Source of the DNA: Flaccisagitta enflata
Taxonomy: Eukaryota; Chaetognatha; Sagittoidea; Aphragmophora
Reading direction: 5' to 3'
Assembly: GCA_965153355.1 (NCBI GenBank)
Contig: OZ231127.1
Coordinates: forward strand, 33,294,001-33,358,000
DNA length: 64,000 nucleotides
Shown here: one piece after another, positions 33,345 through 43,525 of the stretch
How the letters are laid out: every line of letters begins with the position of its first letter
Numbering within the stretch: the stretch's first letter is position 1
The notes under the pieces: generated by a model
Told to the model about the DNA's origin: nothing
Database searches by the model: none
What the model saw: only the letters and a program-made list of their open reading frames with translations
Program-made: the position numbers and the translations under genes

Positions 33345-33930
33345 AACATCGGCCCTTTGGTGCTATTACCCTACTCTCATTTCAATACACGCCGTATTTT
33401 TTATAAGAACACAGGTTTTTTGAAGTGAGGCTCAGCGTTCTTATTTTTTGCCAATTTTCAGCCTCAAATGTTCTTAACCCGTTCTTATTTTTGTAGCATG
33501 GAACTGATGGAAGTTCTTTATCATAGTTGCTAACAAGTCATATTTTATGAAATGAATATATTTCATTCTCAGTGTTTACAATTTTTGTTTATGTTTAGTC
33601 ATGAAATTTATAAAAATGGTAATGATAAAAGTAATTGGTTGAATTGTTTAGGTTAGAGGATTCTGTACAACGTTTTTTTCATTGTTTCCTCAAAAAATTA
33701 TGTAAAAGCGTACTTGATAATGTATTAATGCAAAAATCTGAGCCTGGGCATGTTCTTAGGATGTTCTTATTTTTTCACCATATCTGAGGCTGATGTTCTT
33801 ATAAACAGTGTTCTTAGACAAAATACAGCGTGTATCTTGAAACAGCAACAGAGCAGGACAACGGGTGCCGCTGACCCTAGCATATGAGATCTTTGGATGA
33901 TTTGCTTATTTTGATTTTAATGGATGAAAA
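33345..33930. mobile_element. Decayed Q-element ends surrounding a T element
   Basis: AGAACATCGGCCCTTTGGTG followed by CTATTACCCTACTCTC (33345-33380) and GAGCAGGACAACGGGTGCCG with TGACCCTAGCATATGAGATC (33850-33900) are Q-element right arm and tail sequences, now separated by the T element at 33390-33838. Confidence 0.55.
33390..33838. mobile_element. T element, TTCTTAT/GAGGCTCA type, about 450 bp
   Basis: Left ACACGCCGTATTTTTTATA then AGAACAC, GTGAGGCTCAGCGTTC and CAGCCTCAAATGTTC. Right CTGAGCCTGGGCATGTTC, GAGGCTGATGTTCTTATAA and GTGTTCTTAGACAAAATACA then GCGTGT. The ends are inverted repeats over about 25 bp. Confidence 0.72.
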
Positions 33931-33938
33931 AATTCATG

Positions 33939-34028
33939 AACAAGGCCAAGTAGGCCAATATAAGGTGCGACGTGTGGATCGTCGAACGAATGACGAGAGA
34001 CTTACCGACCAACCGACGGACACCTAAT
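33939..34028 (+). mobile_element. H element fragment (AGGTGC subtype), 25 bases before an exon
   Basis: AACAAGGCCAAGTAGGCCAA, AAGGTGCGACGTGTGGATCG and ACCGACCAACCGACGGACAC, ending CCTAATAAA. Same subtype as 18406-18511; the hairpin is lost. Confidence 0.7.
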
Positions 34029-34053
34029 AAAAAATTTGGCCCCGTACATTCAG

Positions 34054-34233
34054 AAACTGCTTCGCAATTTTTCGGGCGTGATTCCAACTCCGCCGGAACT
34101 CATAATCAAATCTGTGGAAATCCGGAAAATCGGCGGCGTCGGGACCGGAAATGGCGCAGACTTCCAGATGCAATTGGCGCAAAATCGCACCCAAGTGTTT
34201 GACTGCGACTTTGGAACCGGCAAAAACTGCCTG
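34054..34233 (+). CDS. VSP/TPTE gene exon: start of C2 domain
   Basis: Sixty codons, phase 0-0: KLLRNFSGVIPTPPELIIKS, then VEIRKIGGVGTGNGADFQMQ and LAQNRTQVFDCDFGTGKNCL. Position after the TI loop and the PP.L.I..VEI pattern match the first beta strands of the PTEN-type C2 domain. Acceptor TACATTCAG, donor CTG|GTGGGT. Sequence is diverged from vertebrate TPTE in this part, so the assignment rests on order, phase and flanking exons. Confidence 0.85.
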
Positions 34234-34257
34234 GTGGGTGTATGCTGGAGAGATGAA

Positions 34258-34258
34258 T

Positions 34259-34330
<72 letters not shown>

Positions 34331-34348
34331 CAGAGAGACTTTCACACA

Positions 34349-34443
<95 letters not shown>
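34258..34443. repeat. (GA)n then (CA)n arrays
   Basis: GA array 34258-34333 with ACAGA interruptions, CA array about 34345-34443. They start 24 bases inside the intron that follows the exon ending at 34233. Confidence 0.96.
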
Positions 34444-34444
<1 letters not shown>

Positions 34445-34446
<2 letters not shown>

Positions 34447-35130
34447 GAAAAACAGCAAAAATTTAAAGACGGACAGACTTACAAGAGAAGGGAAAAACCA
34501 CGTGCTCTCAGACGGAGAGACTATAGTCTATAGTATAGAGCGTATCTTTGCTTTGGTTATGACGCAGTGTACGGGAAGAAGAATTTTATGCGTCATTACA
34601 ATTTTTTAGATATTTTGTATATTATTTTTCTATAATTCTTTTGTTTTAGATATTTCTTAAATGTTGAACAATAAATTTTGTAATAAATTTTGCATAAATA
34701 ATTTCTAAAATACAGATTTGATGTATATAATGTATTGAAAAAAGGTAGAAAGAAGAAGATTTTTTTTAGAAAATCATATTTTGTCATCTCATTGCTGTTA
34801 AGTGAAATTATATCATTGCATAGAAATAAAGAAATTTGCGTATCCAAAAACATGGCCTCTTTTAAAAAACATATAAGAAAAGAGCCATGTTTTTAAAAAC
34901 GCAAAATTTTTTTACTGAGGCTATGCTATAATTTCATTTAATAACATTTTGAAATTTTGTTCACTATTTTTCTAGGCAATTCAAACATTCAAATCTTATT
35001 TCTGATTATTATAAAACCATAGTTAGTATTCTGGGTTTAAAAAACGTTATTAAACACTTTTATTATTATATCAAAAATACCTAACTGAAATCTCAATAAT
35101 AATTTTTTATTGTAGACCTACATCACAAGT
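34445..35130. other. Intronic AT-rich sequence, nothing recognised
   Basis: Lies within the VSP intron 34234-35637. Very AT-rich, no exon or known repeat seen. Confidence 0.5.
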
Positions 35131-35487
35131 AACAAGGTCAACAAACCTTAGTCGCATGGTAATAAGGGTAATAAAGGTAATAAAGGTAATTATGGTAATT
35201 AAGGTAATAAAGATAATGAAGATAATGAACATAGGGTACTTTAGTTCAGGGTACTTTAGTTAGGTACTTTAAGTACTTTAGGTGCTTCAAGTACCTCCTA
35301 GCCTAAAGTACCCTTAAGTACCTAATGTACCTCGAATTACCCTAAAGTACCCTTAAGTACCCTTAAGTACCCTAAAGTACCTTTAAAATGAAGATTAGAG
35401 CCATATTTCAAAAAAGTTACGTGACAGACCGACCGACAGACCGACCAACCGACACAGCGGCTTCTAGTGTCGCTTTCACGCGACTAA
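35131..35487 (+). mobile_element. H element with expanded interior (GGTAATAA and AGTACCCTAA arrays)
   Basis: Starts AACAAGGTCAACAAACCTTA and AGTCGCATGG. Then come GGTAATAAAGGTAATTAAG units (35158-35230) and AAGTACCCTTAAGTACC units (35235-35390), the tract GACCGACCGACAGACC, and the end AGTGTCGCTTTCACGCGACT. The interior differs completely from other copies while the ends are conserved. Confidence 0.7.
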
Positions 35488-35637
35488 AAAGTAAAATGAA
35501 ACCAAATTGTCCTGTTCCTTTACACCATGACATATTCGTGTGATACTGCCCGTCGGTTTCTTTGTCGCCTTTTAATACGCATTGGTATAATGGTATTTAT
35601 TTTCAATATTTACTGCACTGGTACTATTGTTTGATAG

Positions 35638-35803
35638 GCCACACATGACGCGATGCAGGATTCCTTGATGGTGACCCTGAGGAATTGTCCCCCTCTCCGC
35701 GGCGACTCCAAAGTCAAGTTTGTCTGCTCGCACAAAAAAGTCCCCGTGGCCTACGACGCGTGCGCCTTTTTCTTCTGGTTCCATACTTCATTCATTGACC
35801 CAG
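35638..35803 (+). CDS. VSP/TPTE gene exon: C2 domain core
   Basis: Encodes [20 protein letters not shown], then [20 protein letters not shown] and [15 protein letters not shown]. The D.KV.F pattern and [10 protein letters not shown] are the signature of the C2 domain shared by TPTE, VSP and PTEN. Acceptor TTTGATAG, donor CCCAG|GTGATA leaving phase 1, which the next exon at 39470 completes. An AGGTGC-type hairpin (35847-35864) appears 43 bases into the following intron. Confidence 0.9.
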
Positions 35804-35846
35804 GTGATAAATCATCGGAAAAAAAAACGGCGTTGTTTAATTTTTT

Positions 35847-35864
35847 AGGTGCGACAAAGTACCT
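35847..35864 (-). mobile_element. Isolated H-element hairpin, AGGTGC type
   Basis: AGGTGCGACAAAGTACCT followed by CTTTACAC, matching the terminal hairpin at 18494-18511 except for one stem base. Truncated by the adjoining H element at 35882. Confidence 0.6.
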
Positions 35865-36104
35865 CTTTACACTCTTTTTTTAGTCGCGTGCACGCGACTC
35901 TATGACCCGCTCTGTCCGTCTGTCGGTCGGTCGGTTGGTCTGTCGGTCCGTCCATCCATCACGCTTAGTTTTTTTTTTTGTCATTTTACGTCATATTAAG
36001 TTATTCTAAGTTATTCTAAGTCATCTTAAGTTATTTCAAGACAATTTACATTTAGTCTTTTAGTCTTTTAGTCTTTTGGTCTTATGGTCTTAACAACCGC
36101 ACGC

Positions 36105-38674
36105 TGGGGTGTCTCAGAAAGACCTCATATCGTCCCCTTGAGCTGGCCGCGGTTTTTTACATGGGGAATGGTGTATATAAGTGAGAAAACATCATTGGTG
36201 GCCACTCCAGGGCCCCCCTGAGTTAGGCCACCTCGCCAAAGTTGGCCAAAATGGCCCAAAAAGAGCCAAAATTGATGTGGGAGCTAGAAAACTAAAATAC
36301 TGCAAAAATGGTCAAGATTTTGGCAAAAAGTCTCATTCTTGGGCTTGTTGGATAGAGAAAACATAAAGGTAGGTAGTGGTGTGGGTGGTCATGATGGGTG
36401 CCCCATGGGGGGCAGGTACGGGGCGCAAATTGGCCAAATATCAGGTCCTGATGGAGGTGGTTGTAAAAAATGACGATAACCAAAGTTGTTGATTTTTTTG
36501 GAAAATATACATTCTAATTAGTATGTTTCAGCACAAAAATATGGTTCATTTGGATTTTTGGTCAATAATTGGCCAAAATGAAGTCCTAGGGGTTGTTGCA
36601 GTGGTACATGGCTGAACAACTTAACTTCATTTGCATATTGCTTCTAAATGCTTTGATACAAAAAATTGTGGTTGGTCTCATCAGATCTTTCGAAATCCTT
36701 TCAGAATCTCACAAATTTTGTCCAAATCGGTTCAGAAACACAGCTACAGTGATCTCCCAAAGTACAGTAAAATTTTAATTTCAAGGATCATGGACCATAT
36801 CAACTTCATTTGCAAATAATTTCAAAACTAACAAAAGGAGAAAAATACGGCTTGCGGCGTTTAAAAGATCTGTCAAAATCCTTCCTATATCTCACAAATT
36901 TTGTCCAAATTGGTTCAGAAACATAGCTACAGTGATCTTCCAAAGTACAGTAAAATTTCAATTATTGGGACCTCCGACCATATTAACTTCATTTGCATTC
37001 AGCTCCTGCAGAAATTGAAAGACAACAAGCTACGGCTACCCTAGTCGCGTGCGGGTGGGCAGGAGCAGCGCTGGAGAAGGTCACTAGGGCATCTGGGCAG
37101 GAGCTCTATGCTCAAAAAGCTAAAAAACATTGATTAAGTAATAATCGCAAAAGCGTTAGATGGTCCGCGGTACCCGTGCCTTGCCTAAGTAGGTTGGGCT
37201 TAAAGTTGAAGGGGAAGCAGGGCAGCGGCCCCAAAAGGGTCGATGACCTCTGCTTTCACACAAATGGGGAATTTTCTCCTTCTCCTCCTCCTCCCTCTCC
37301 GTCTGAGAGGCCTGATTTGGGGTCTGAGAGCCTTGTTTTAAGGCTGGGGGGGGAACGTAAACAACAGACTGGAAAAACTACCTTGTGTGGAATCATAGGT
37401 CATCTGCCCCTCTGGGGCCGCTGCCCAAAAAGGGGATCAATTGACCGACTGATCAACCAACCGACATTGTGTATTAGTGTGGGAAGAGGGGGGGGGGGAT
37501 TGTGCCCTCGCCCACCCATCTCCGACGATGTCTTTTCCCCTTAATTATTAGTCAGGGCGATTCAATACCTCACTATCTTGGTCTGTCAGTTGGTCTGCTC
37601 CTTTTTGGGTAGCAGCCCCAAAAGGGTTGATGGCCACAGGGGAATTCCCTTCTTCCTCCCTTCTTCTTCTCCTCCTCCTCCTTCACCGTACCCCCCCCCC
37701 CCATCCCAGTCTTGAGGCCCAAATCCCAACTTACACTGGGGTAGCCATGTATCCAGCCTTGTTTGTTAAGAAGCTATATGCAAATGAAGTTGATATGGTC
37801 GGAGGTCCCAATAATTGAAATTTTACCGTACTTTGGAAGATCACTGTAGCTATGTTTCTGAACCGACTCGATAAAATTTGTGAGATATAGAAAGGATTTT
37901 GACGGATCTTTTAAACACCGCAAGCTGTATTTTTCTCCTTTTGTTTGTTTAGAAATTATTTGCAAACGAAGTTGATATGGTCTAAGATCCCAAAATTTGA
38001 AATTTTACTATACTTTGGGAGATCACTGTAGCTATGTTTCTGAACCAATTTGGACAAAATTTGTGAGATTCTGAAAGGATTTCGAAAGATCTCTCTGATG
38101 AGACCAACCACAATTTTTTGTATCAAAGAGTTTAGAAGCAATATGCAAATGAAGTTAAGTTGTTCAGCCATGTACCACTGCAACAACCCCTAGGACTTCA
38201 TTTTGGCCAATTGTTGACCAAAAATCCAAATGAACCATATTTTTGTGCTGAAACATACTAATCAGAATGTATATTTTCCAAAAAAATCAACAATTTTGGA
38301 TTTTGTCATTTTTTACAACCACCTCCATCAGGATCTGATATTTGGCCAATTTGCGCCCCGTACCTGCCCCCCATGGGGCATCCCTCATGACCACCCACAC
38401 CACCACCTACCTTTATGTTTTCTCTATCCAACAAGCCCAAGAATGAGACTTTTTGCCGAAATCTTGACCATTTTTGCAGTATTTTAGTTTTCTAGCTCCC
38501 ACATCAATTTTGGCTCTTTTTGGGCCATTTTGGCCAACTTTGGCGAGGTGGCCTAACTCAGGGGGGCCCTGGAGTGGCCACCAATGATGTTTTCCCACTT
38601 ATATACACCATGCCCCATGTAAAAAACCGCGGCCAGCTCAAGGGGACGATATGAGGTCATTCTGAGACACCCCA
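36105..38674. mobile_element. Foldback element, about 0.9-kb arms, 9-bp target duplication
   Basis: Ends TGGGGTGTCTCAGAAAGACC and its inverse (GTCATTCTGAGACACCCCA). The arms 36105 to about 37055 and about 37727-38674 are near-identical reverse complements. Flanks are the identical 9-mer ACCGCACGC at 36096-36104 and 38675-38683. Long TIRs with a 9-bp duplication fit Mutator-like/foldback elements. The centre (37056-37726) contains Q-element and H-element pieces and no transposase. Confidence 0.88.
37143..37700. mobile_element. Q-element sequence in the centre of the foldback element
   Basis: AATCGCAAAAGCGTTAGATG, GGTCCGCGGTACCCG, GGGCAGCGGCCCCAAAAGG and AATCATAGGTCATCTGCCCC with GGGGCCGCTGCCC at about 37427. 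A second left-arm copy GGGTAGCAGCCCCAAAAGGG follows at 37607. The minisatellite is almost absent. Confidence 0.65.
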
Positions 38675-38715
38675 ACCGCACGCGACTGTAAGGTGTTGGC
38701 CTTTTTTTTTTTTTA

Positions 38716-39108
38716 CTAAGAGCCTTATTTATAAGAACATCAAGGTTCAGATGTGGAAAAAAATAAGAACAATCTTAAGAACATGGTTAGCCTCAAAAAG
38801 TGGGAGTAAGAAAACATTCATATTGGGGAACTGATATTGTTTATTTGTAATAGTTGACTTTAATCATTCACAATCACACATTAAAATTTGATTTGTTTAT
38901 AATCAATATCTTGGTTCTGAAATTCTTTCAATCGACAATCAGAGTTCAATCGACAATCAGAGTTAGATAACAACATAATAGAACATTCCTGTATAAGCTG
39001 GCAATTGGAAAGATAAGAACATCTTAAGAACAATTTGAGCCTCAAATTGCCATGAATATAAGAACACTGAGCCTCAGAAAAAAAAACATGTTCTTATAAA
39101 AAAGAATG
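38716..39108. mobile_element. T element, about 390 bp
   Basis: Left CTTATTTATAAGAACATCAA with AACATGGTTAGCCTC; right AATTTGAGCCTCAAATTGCC, AAGAACACTGAGCCTCAG and CATGTTCTTATAAAAAA. Inverted ends, no coding frame. The interior repeats AATCGACAATCAGAGTT twice (about 38930-38965). Confidence 0.72.
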
Positions 39109-39109
39109 A

Positions 39110-39190
39110 GTGTAACTGGCTGAGTCTGTTAGTCGGTTGGTTGGTTGGTAACGCATTCGTTTGACGATCCAAATGTCGCACCTTGTTTCC
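39110..39190 (-). mobile_element. H element fragment
   Basis: GTTAGTCGGTTGGTTGGTTG, ACGCATTCGTTTGACGATCC and AAATGTCGCACCTTGTTTCC, the reverse of the AGGTGC subtype (compare 18406-18511). Confidence 0.6.
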
Positions 39191-39469
39191 TAAATAGATT
39201 CTGAGCTGAGGCTCTGTCTGTCCGCTTTGTAACCTGTAGGTCGGTCGGCCGGTCGGTCGGGCAAACCTGGGTGACTAAACAAAACAAAAGAACAGTTTAT
39301 GAGATGTCGTTTCTATCAGTTGTGCGTGACATTGTTGAAACAAAATGGCAAGTAAGTGCGTACATCACGTTCGTCGGTCATACATGTATTATTAATGTGC
39401 ATGCGGAGCCAATTGCAGATGAACAAAGAATTACTAATTAAATAATTAACCTTGTTATCAATTTCGCAG

Positions 39470-39606
39470 ATTCTCTCTCTTTGACGATTCCACGAGAAGA
39501 GTTGGACAATCCTCACAAAAGCAAAACTTGGACTTGTTATCGCGACGGTTTTTCTGTCACCCTCAAATTCGACCACTACGTTGTCCTTGACACAAACTCA
39601 CAGTGA
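39470..39606 (+). CDS. VSP/TPTE gene, last exon with stop codon
   Basis: Encodes DSLSLTIPREELDNPHKSKT, then WTCYRDGFSVTLKFDHYVVL and DTNSQ before TGA at 39604-39606. The L.L.(K/R)EELDN.HK block and the final hydrophobic strand (FSVTLKF) correspond to the end of the C2 domain in TPTE and Ci-VSP. The acceptor TTTCGCAG supplies two bases completing the split Asp codon. The five exons together encode about 240 residues, roughly the second half of the phosphatase domain plus the whole C2 domain. Confidence 0.9.
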
Positions 39607-39740
39607 AGCTTTTAGAAAAGCAGGAGGGGGGCTCATGCCCGGCTGGCGGTTGGTCGGTCCTTTGATCGCTTTTTCTCGTATTGGGTCGGTCCGTCCGTCC
39701 GTTTTAAAGCTATCAGTCTGTTTTTCTGTCAGTCTGCGTC

Positions 39741-39783
<43 letters not shown>

Positions 39784-39800
39784 GCGTCTCTCTGCGTTTT

Positions 39801-39908
39801 TGGATGCGTCATCGCATCTCTATAAGAGGGTATGTCCGTCCGTCCGTCCGTTACGCCTCTTCTGATTTCACGCAGATGACGCATCGAGTTGCCAGCCTGG
39901 GCTTGTTA
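39801..39908 (-). mobile_element. H element, AGATGCG subtype, short copy
   Basis: GGATGCGTCATCGCATCT hairpin, ATAAGAGGGTATGTCCGTCC, ATGACGCATCGAGTTGCCAG and CCTGGGCTTGTT. Only about 108 bp. Confidence 0.78.
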
Positions 39909-40241
39909 AGCTATCTTTTCGTCTCTCTTTCTGTCTATGTCCGCGTCTCTCTCTCTCTCGCTGTGTCCTCACTTCCTTCACCGAAAATTTCACTGAAAAT
40001 TCAAAATTCCATAAGAACTCGACTCCCAATTCATAACCCCATATTTTCTTGTTGATTTACTTCCTTATTGCCGACTTCTCAATCCCGCCGCTTTTTAGCT
40101 TCTTACTTTTTCCACTCACCCTCATCGTAAAATCCAGAATTATCCCAACGCACACTCACTATTTTCTTTTAAAAAATTGTTAATTTGAAGCCTGAATTGA
40201 ACCGTTCAGTTTTACATCTCCATTTTGTCGATTTTCGTGTG

Positions 40242-40248
40242 TATAAAA
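40242..40248 (+). promoter_or_regulatory. TATA-like box upstream of the gene at 40772
   Basis: TATAAAA 530 bases before the start codon at 40772, in an otherwise gene-free stretch (39910-40770). A core promoter is possible; distance and lack of other signals keep it weak. Confidence 0.2.
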
Positions 40249-40771
40249 CTTCAATTCTTTTTTTAGTCTCTCTTTTTGCATTTCAAAAAAACTAGTAGAT
40301 AAACATATCTGCGCGCGAACGAAAAATAAGTTCTGCGGATTTGAGAGTGACTTTGATTCAAAGTGCGCGCGAGTAGTGACGGGGATGGTAGACTGACTGC
40401 TCAGTCATATGAAATCAATTCATGTTCGCAATCATGGCCAGATGAGAAAGTATAGGAATATAATTTCTTGTGTAGGTTTTTTTTATTTTTACAATGTTCT
40501 TGGATTAGGGGATAAGAGAAAAAGCCGGCGCTATAGCCAATAGTGGCCGGCCCGATGTTCTGATGGAAAATGTCTTGCAAGTTGGATTGTATTTGTTACT
40601 CACAGTTGATATGAGTTAGTCAAGTCTGTTCTTCCTTCCTGCCACACACGCTCGAAAATGTATCTGATACAAGTTACCAGTACAAGATAGAGATTAGGAA
40701 TTAGACGAGAAAAGGCGAAACATTTCCTTCATTTGAAGGAGGGAAATATCAGAATTTTCGTCGAGGAGATA

Positions 40772-41330
40772 ATGCACATAAAATTTTCCATTGTGATCGT
40801 TACTTGGCTGTTGGGTGGGGGCCATGTCGTTTACAACGGGTATGAACTCTTTGGATCAAAGGTGGAGACAACGATACAAAGCCACGACACGATACCTAAG
40901 TTAACGGAAACAAAATTGCCGGAAGAAAGGAGCCGTCTCGCGTCTATCTTTGAGTCTATTTTCGGGAAAAAGAAAACCGGAAATGAAAAAGAAGACGTCC
41001 AGCAGACGAAGGACGAAGAGACGGTGAAATCTGCGCCTTTCTTCAATTTCTTTTCCGGGGAATATTCGACGTCTGATGTCGGGAAGTCCGCCGACGAAAG
41101 TAGAGTTGTTAAGGAACCACCTCAACTTTCATCTTCATTCATCGACTACCTGTTCGGGCGTTCAGCCCCACCGATTGACGAACAGAAGAAGGAAGATTTT
41201 GCAACACCTGAGAATGCGGGTGACGGAAAATCGGGTCAAGAGACGTTCATGAATTGGCTTCACGAGAAAATAACGGGGAAGAATCACGAAAATCAACCAA
41301 CCGAGAGGAACGAAAAAGGCAACGGAGGTG
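40772..41330 (+). CDS. Unrecognised secretory/membrane protein, exon 1
   Basis: ATG at 40772 opens MHIKFSIVIVTWLLGGGHVV, a signal-peptide-like start. The in-frame TTG further upstream is not needed. The mature part is charged and low in cysteine, with a short aromatic motif repeated about every 40-45 residues: LASIFESIFGKKK, APFFNFFSGEYS, SSFIDYLFGRSA and ETFMNWLHEKITGK. Donor GGTG|GTAAAT leaves phase 1. Joined to exons 2-5 the protein is about 480 residues: luminal motif repeats, two hydrophobic segments, a Ser/Thr/Glu-rich stretch with polyalanine, and a basic, helical C-terminal part. No family recognised. The gene follows the VSP gene in the same orientation after 1.2 kb. Confidence 0.75.
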
Positions 41331-41357
41331 GTAAATCATGCGCTCTACATTTTTTTT

Positions 41358-41598
41358 AGATGCGTCCTCGCATCTCCGTGATAGGCTGTTTCCGTCGATT
41401 GGTTGGCTGGTCAGTCGATAATGCATTCATTAAAAACATCAAACTTTTTTATTTTTTCAACAGAAAAGTGGGCCTAACCCAGTAAAATTAGCATACAATT
41501 AGCAAATCTTCACTAAATCATTTATTCATGCATAAAGGACATTTATTCATAAGAATACATTCATTCACATTCAATGAGGACGCATCGTTGGCGTTGTT
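41358..41598 (-). mobile_element. H element, AGATGCG subtype, 27 bases after an exon donor
   Basis: Perfect hairpin AGATGCGTCCTCGCATCT, GGTTGGCTGGTCAGTCG, interior with ATTCATTC-like stretches, and GAGGACGCATCGTTGGCGTT then GTT. Same subtype as 58595-58805. Confidence 0.8.
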
Positions 41599-41851
41599 TG
41601 TTCATCTTTTGAACTCAGCATGGATTTACTTGATTTTTTTGCCGTTTTGAGGCTCAAATTTTCTTAAACTGTTGTTGATTTTCTCGACGCATAAAATATT
41701 CATCAGTATAAAAGAACGTTATATATAGATACAGTTAAGCTTCACTAGAGCGCATCCCAAGGGACTGATCCAAATTATGCCTTAGTCCGAAGCGGTACAA
41801 TTGTACGATCATCTGTGATCTTTTGTTTTCAAGACTTTTTAAGCGGTTTTT

Positions 41852-41997
41852 AGTCGCGGACACGCGACTCTACACCTTGCCGTGTCGGTCGGTAGGTCGG
41901 TCCGTCGGTCCGTCACATTTTTGAATTCCAAGCGGTTTTCGCATTACTGCTCCTGCCCAACCGTCCGCGACTGGATTGCCGTGTATCCGGCCTTGTT
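41852..41997 (-). mobile_element. H element, complete short copy
   Basis: AGTCGCGGACACGCGACTC, GTCGGTCGGTAGGTCGGTCC, CTCCTGCCCAACCGTCCGCG and TATCCGGCCTTGTT. Nearly identical to 12664-12813. Confidence 0.88.
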
Positions 41998-42001
41998 TAA
42001 A

Positions 42002-42098
42002 TTAGGGTTAGGGGTGGGTTTAGGGTTAGGGTTAGGGTTGGGGATAGTTTTAGGGTTAGGGTTAGGGACAGGGTTAGCTTTAGGGCTAAGGGTTTGCT
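42002..42098. repeat. Interstitial TTAGGG telomere-like array
   Basis: About 14 units of TTAGGG with TTTAGGG, TTGGGGA and similar variants, starting immediately after the H-element end. Mid-window position and degeneracy show it is interstitial. Confidence 0.88.
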
Positions 42099-42836
42099 GG
42101 GTTTATTGTATTACGGCCCAAAGCTATTTGAATTGAATTCGCTCTAGCGGAGGATTCGGAAATAAAAACAAAATCGTGCAGGGAATCCTTCATTTTGTCC
42201 CATGAAGCTGCCTTTTTGCCGATATAGAAATAACAAAAAAAAAATTTTATGGGGCAGTAAGTTGTATGCCTCATAAGCGGGTATGCCTTATGCGCTCTAG
42301 CGGTGCTCCACTCTAGTAAAAAAAACTTGTTTATTACTAAAGAACTATATTTTGCATAATTTGACACGCCAAACAAAAAAATTAAGAGCCTGTTTTCAGG
42401 AAAACAACTTATTTTTTTCTGAAAAAAATTGTATACTTGTCATTCATTTTATGAAGATTCTCAAAAAATTTTTCTAAGGATTTCCAAAACTAAATCTCAT
42501 CCTGGGCATTCTTTTATTTTGCTCATAGAATTTTGGTAAATCTCAGGCTGTTAAAAAAGTCTCTTATAAAATTAAAAAGTTTATAATTAATGGTTGTAAT
42601 TTCGATTATTGCTCATTGAAGGAACATGGCCAGATACACGGCAATAGTTACAGTAGCGGACGGTTCGGCAGGGCAGCGTGTCCGTGAATCTAATGATAAT
42701 ACACTTATATATTTTCTCGAGAGTTGTTCATGGCAGTTGCCTATGTTGAAAAAATGGCAAGAAAAATGCCATGAATATTGAATTCAAACGACCTCAGTGA
42801 TTTTTTGGGACGCCTGCTAATTGATTTCGTCCTCAG

Positions 42837-43018
42837 ATTCAGACGCGGAAGAAAAAGGTCAACAATTAGACGCGGAAGAAAAACGTCAGACGTCAGTGGG
42901 CAGCCTTTGGACCGACTTTTTCGCTGAAACCTTTATGCTGCTCAAATTGTTCCTGATTGACGCCTTGCAACAAAATGGTGTTGCAGGCGTCATTGGAATG
43001 GCGTTGGATATTTGTCAG
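42837..43018 (+). CDS. Unrecognised secretory/membrane protein, exon 2
   Basis: Acceptor TTTCGTCCTCAG with a good pyrimidine tract; donor GTCAG|GTAGGT. Completes the split codon from 41330 (Asp), then SDAEEKGQQLDAEEKRQTSV, GSLWTDFFAETFMLLKLFLI and DALQQNGVAGVIGMALDICQ. The DAEEK(G/R)Q unit is repeated twice, and GSLWTDFFAETF resembles the aromatic motif of exon 1. The end is hydrophobic and helical. Phase 1 in, phase 0 out. Confidence 0.78.
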
Positions 43019-43040
43019 GTAGGTTGATATGTTTGTGTGT

Positions 43041-43044
43041 ATGT

Positions 43045-43143
<99 letters not shown>

Positions 43144-43146
43144 GAG
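43041..43146. repeat. (GT)n, (GA)n and (CAGA)n arrays
   Basis: GT about 43050-43083, GA 43084-43098, then GACA units to about 43141; they start about 25 bases inside the intron after exon 2. Confidence 0.92.
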
Positions 43147-43439
43147 TGAGAGACAGGAGAGAAGATAAGAATGAGAGAGGAAAGAGAAGATTGAGAGAGC
43201 AAGCAAGCAAGCAAGCAGCGCATGAAACAGTTAATCGAATATATATTATAAAGTGGTAGGCTGTTAGCAAAATAGTGAAGAGGATGTGGGATAGACTGGA
43301 TGGGTTGAAGGATGCTGGGAAAGTCCTGCTGGGTGGTTATATCAGCCCAGTGGGATAGGGTGGTTACAAACCACTCGTTAGGTTTAAATGGGCTAATGAA
43401 GGCAGGGTGGCTGGGAAAGTCATGCAGGGCATCGGCTTT

Positions 43440-43514
43440 GGGCTCACCAAACTTCTCTCTCACTGTCCCTGCCCACCCTGACGCTACTGGGGGCAGCCGT
43501 GTATCTGGCTTTTT
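43440..43514 (-). mobile_element. H element end, 11 bases before an exon
   Basis: CACTGTCCCTGCCCACCCTG, ACGCTACTGGGGGCAGCCGT and GTATCTGGCTTTTT correspond to the AACAAGGCC end of the family in minus orientation. The hairpin end is not recognisable. Confidence 0.6.
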
Positions 43515-43525
43515 CTTCCAATCAG

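Larger units (their letters stand above)
35882..38706 (-). mobile_element. H element interrupted by a foldback element
   Basis: Left part 35882-36104: perfect hairpin AGTCGCGTGCACGCGACT, GTCTGTCGGTCGGTCGG, then TAAGTTATTCTAAGTTATTC units. Right part 38675-38706: ACCGCACGCGACTGTAAGGT followed by GTTGGCCTT. Removing 36105-38674 plus one 9-bp copy restores a continuous H element of the same subtype as 46290-47381. Confidence 0.85.
41735..42318. mobile_element. Inverted-repeat element containing an H element and a TTAGGG array
   Basis: Left CAGTTAAGCTTCACTAGAGC then GCATCC; right TTATGCGCTCTAGCGGTGCT then CCACTCTAGT. The ends share CTAGAGCGCAT inverted. Contains the H copy 41852-41997 and the telomere-like array. 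Confidence 0.5.
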
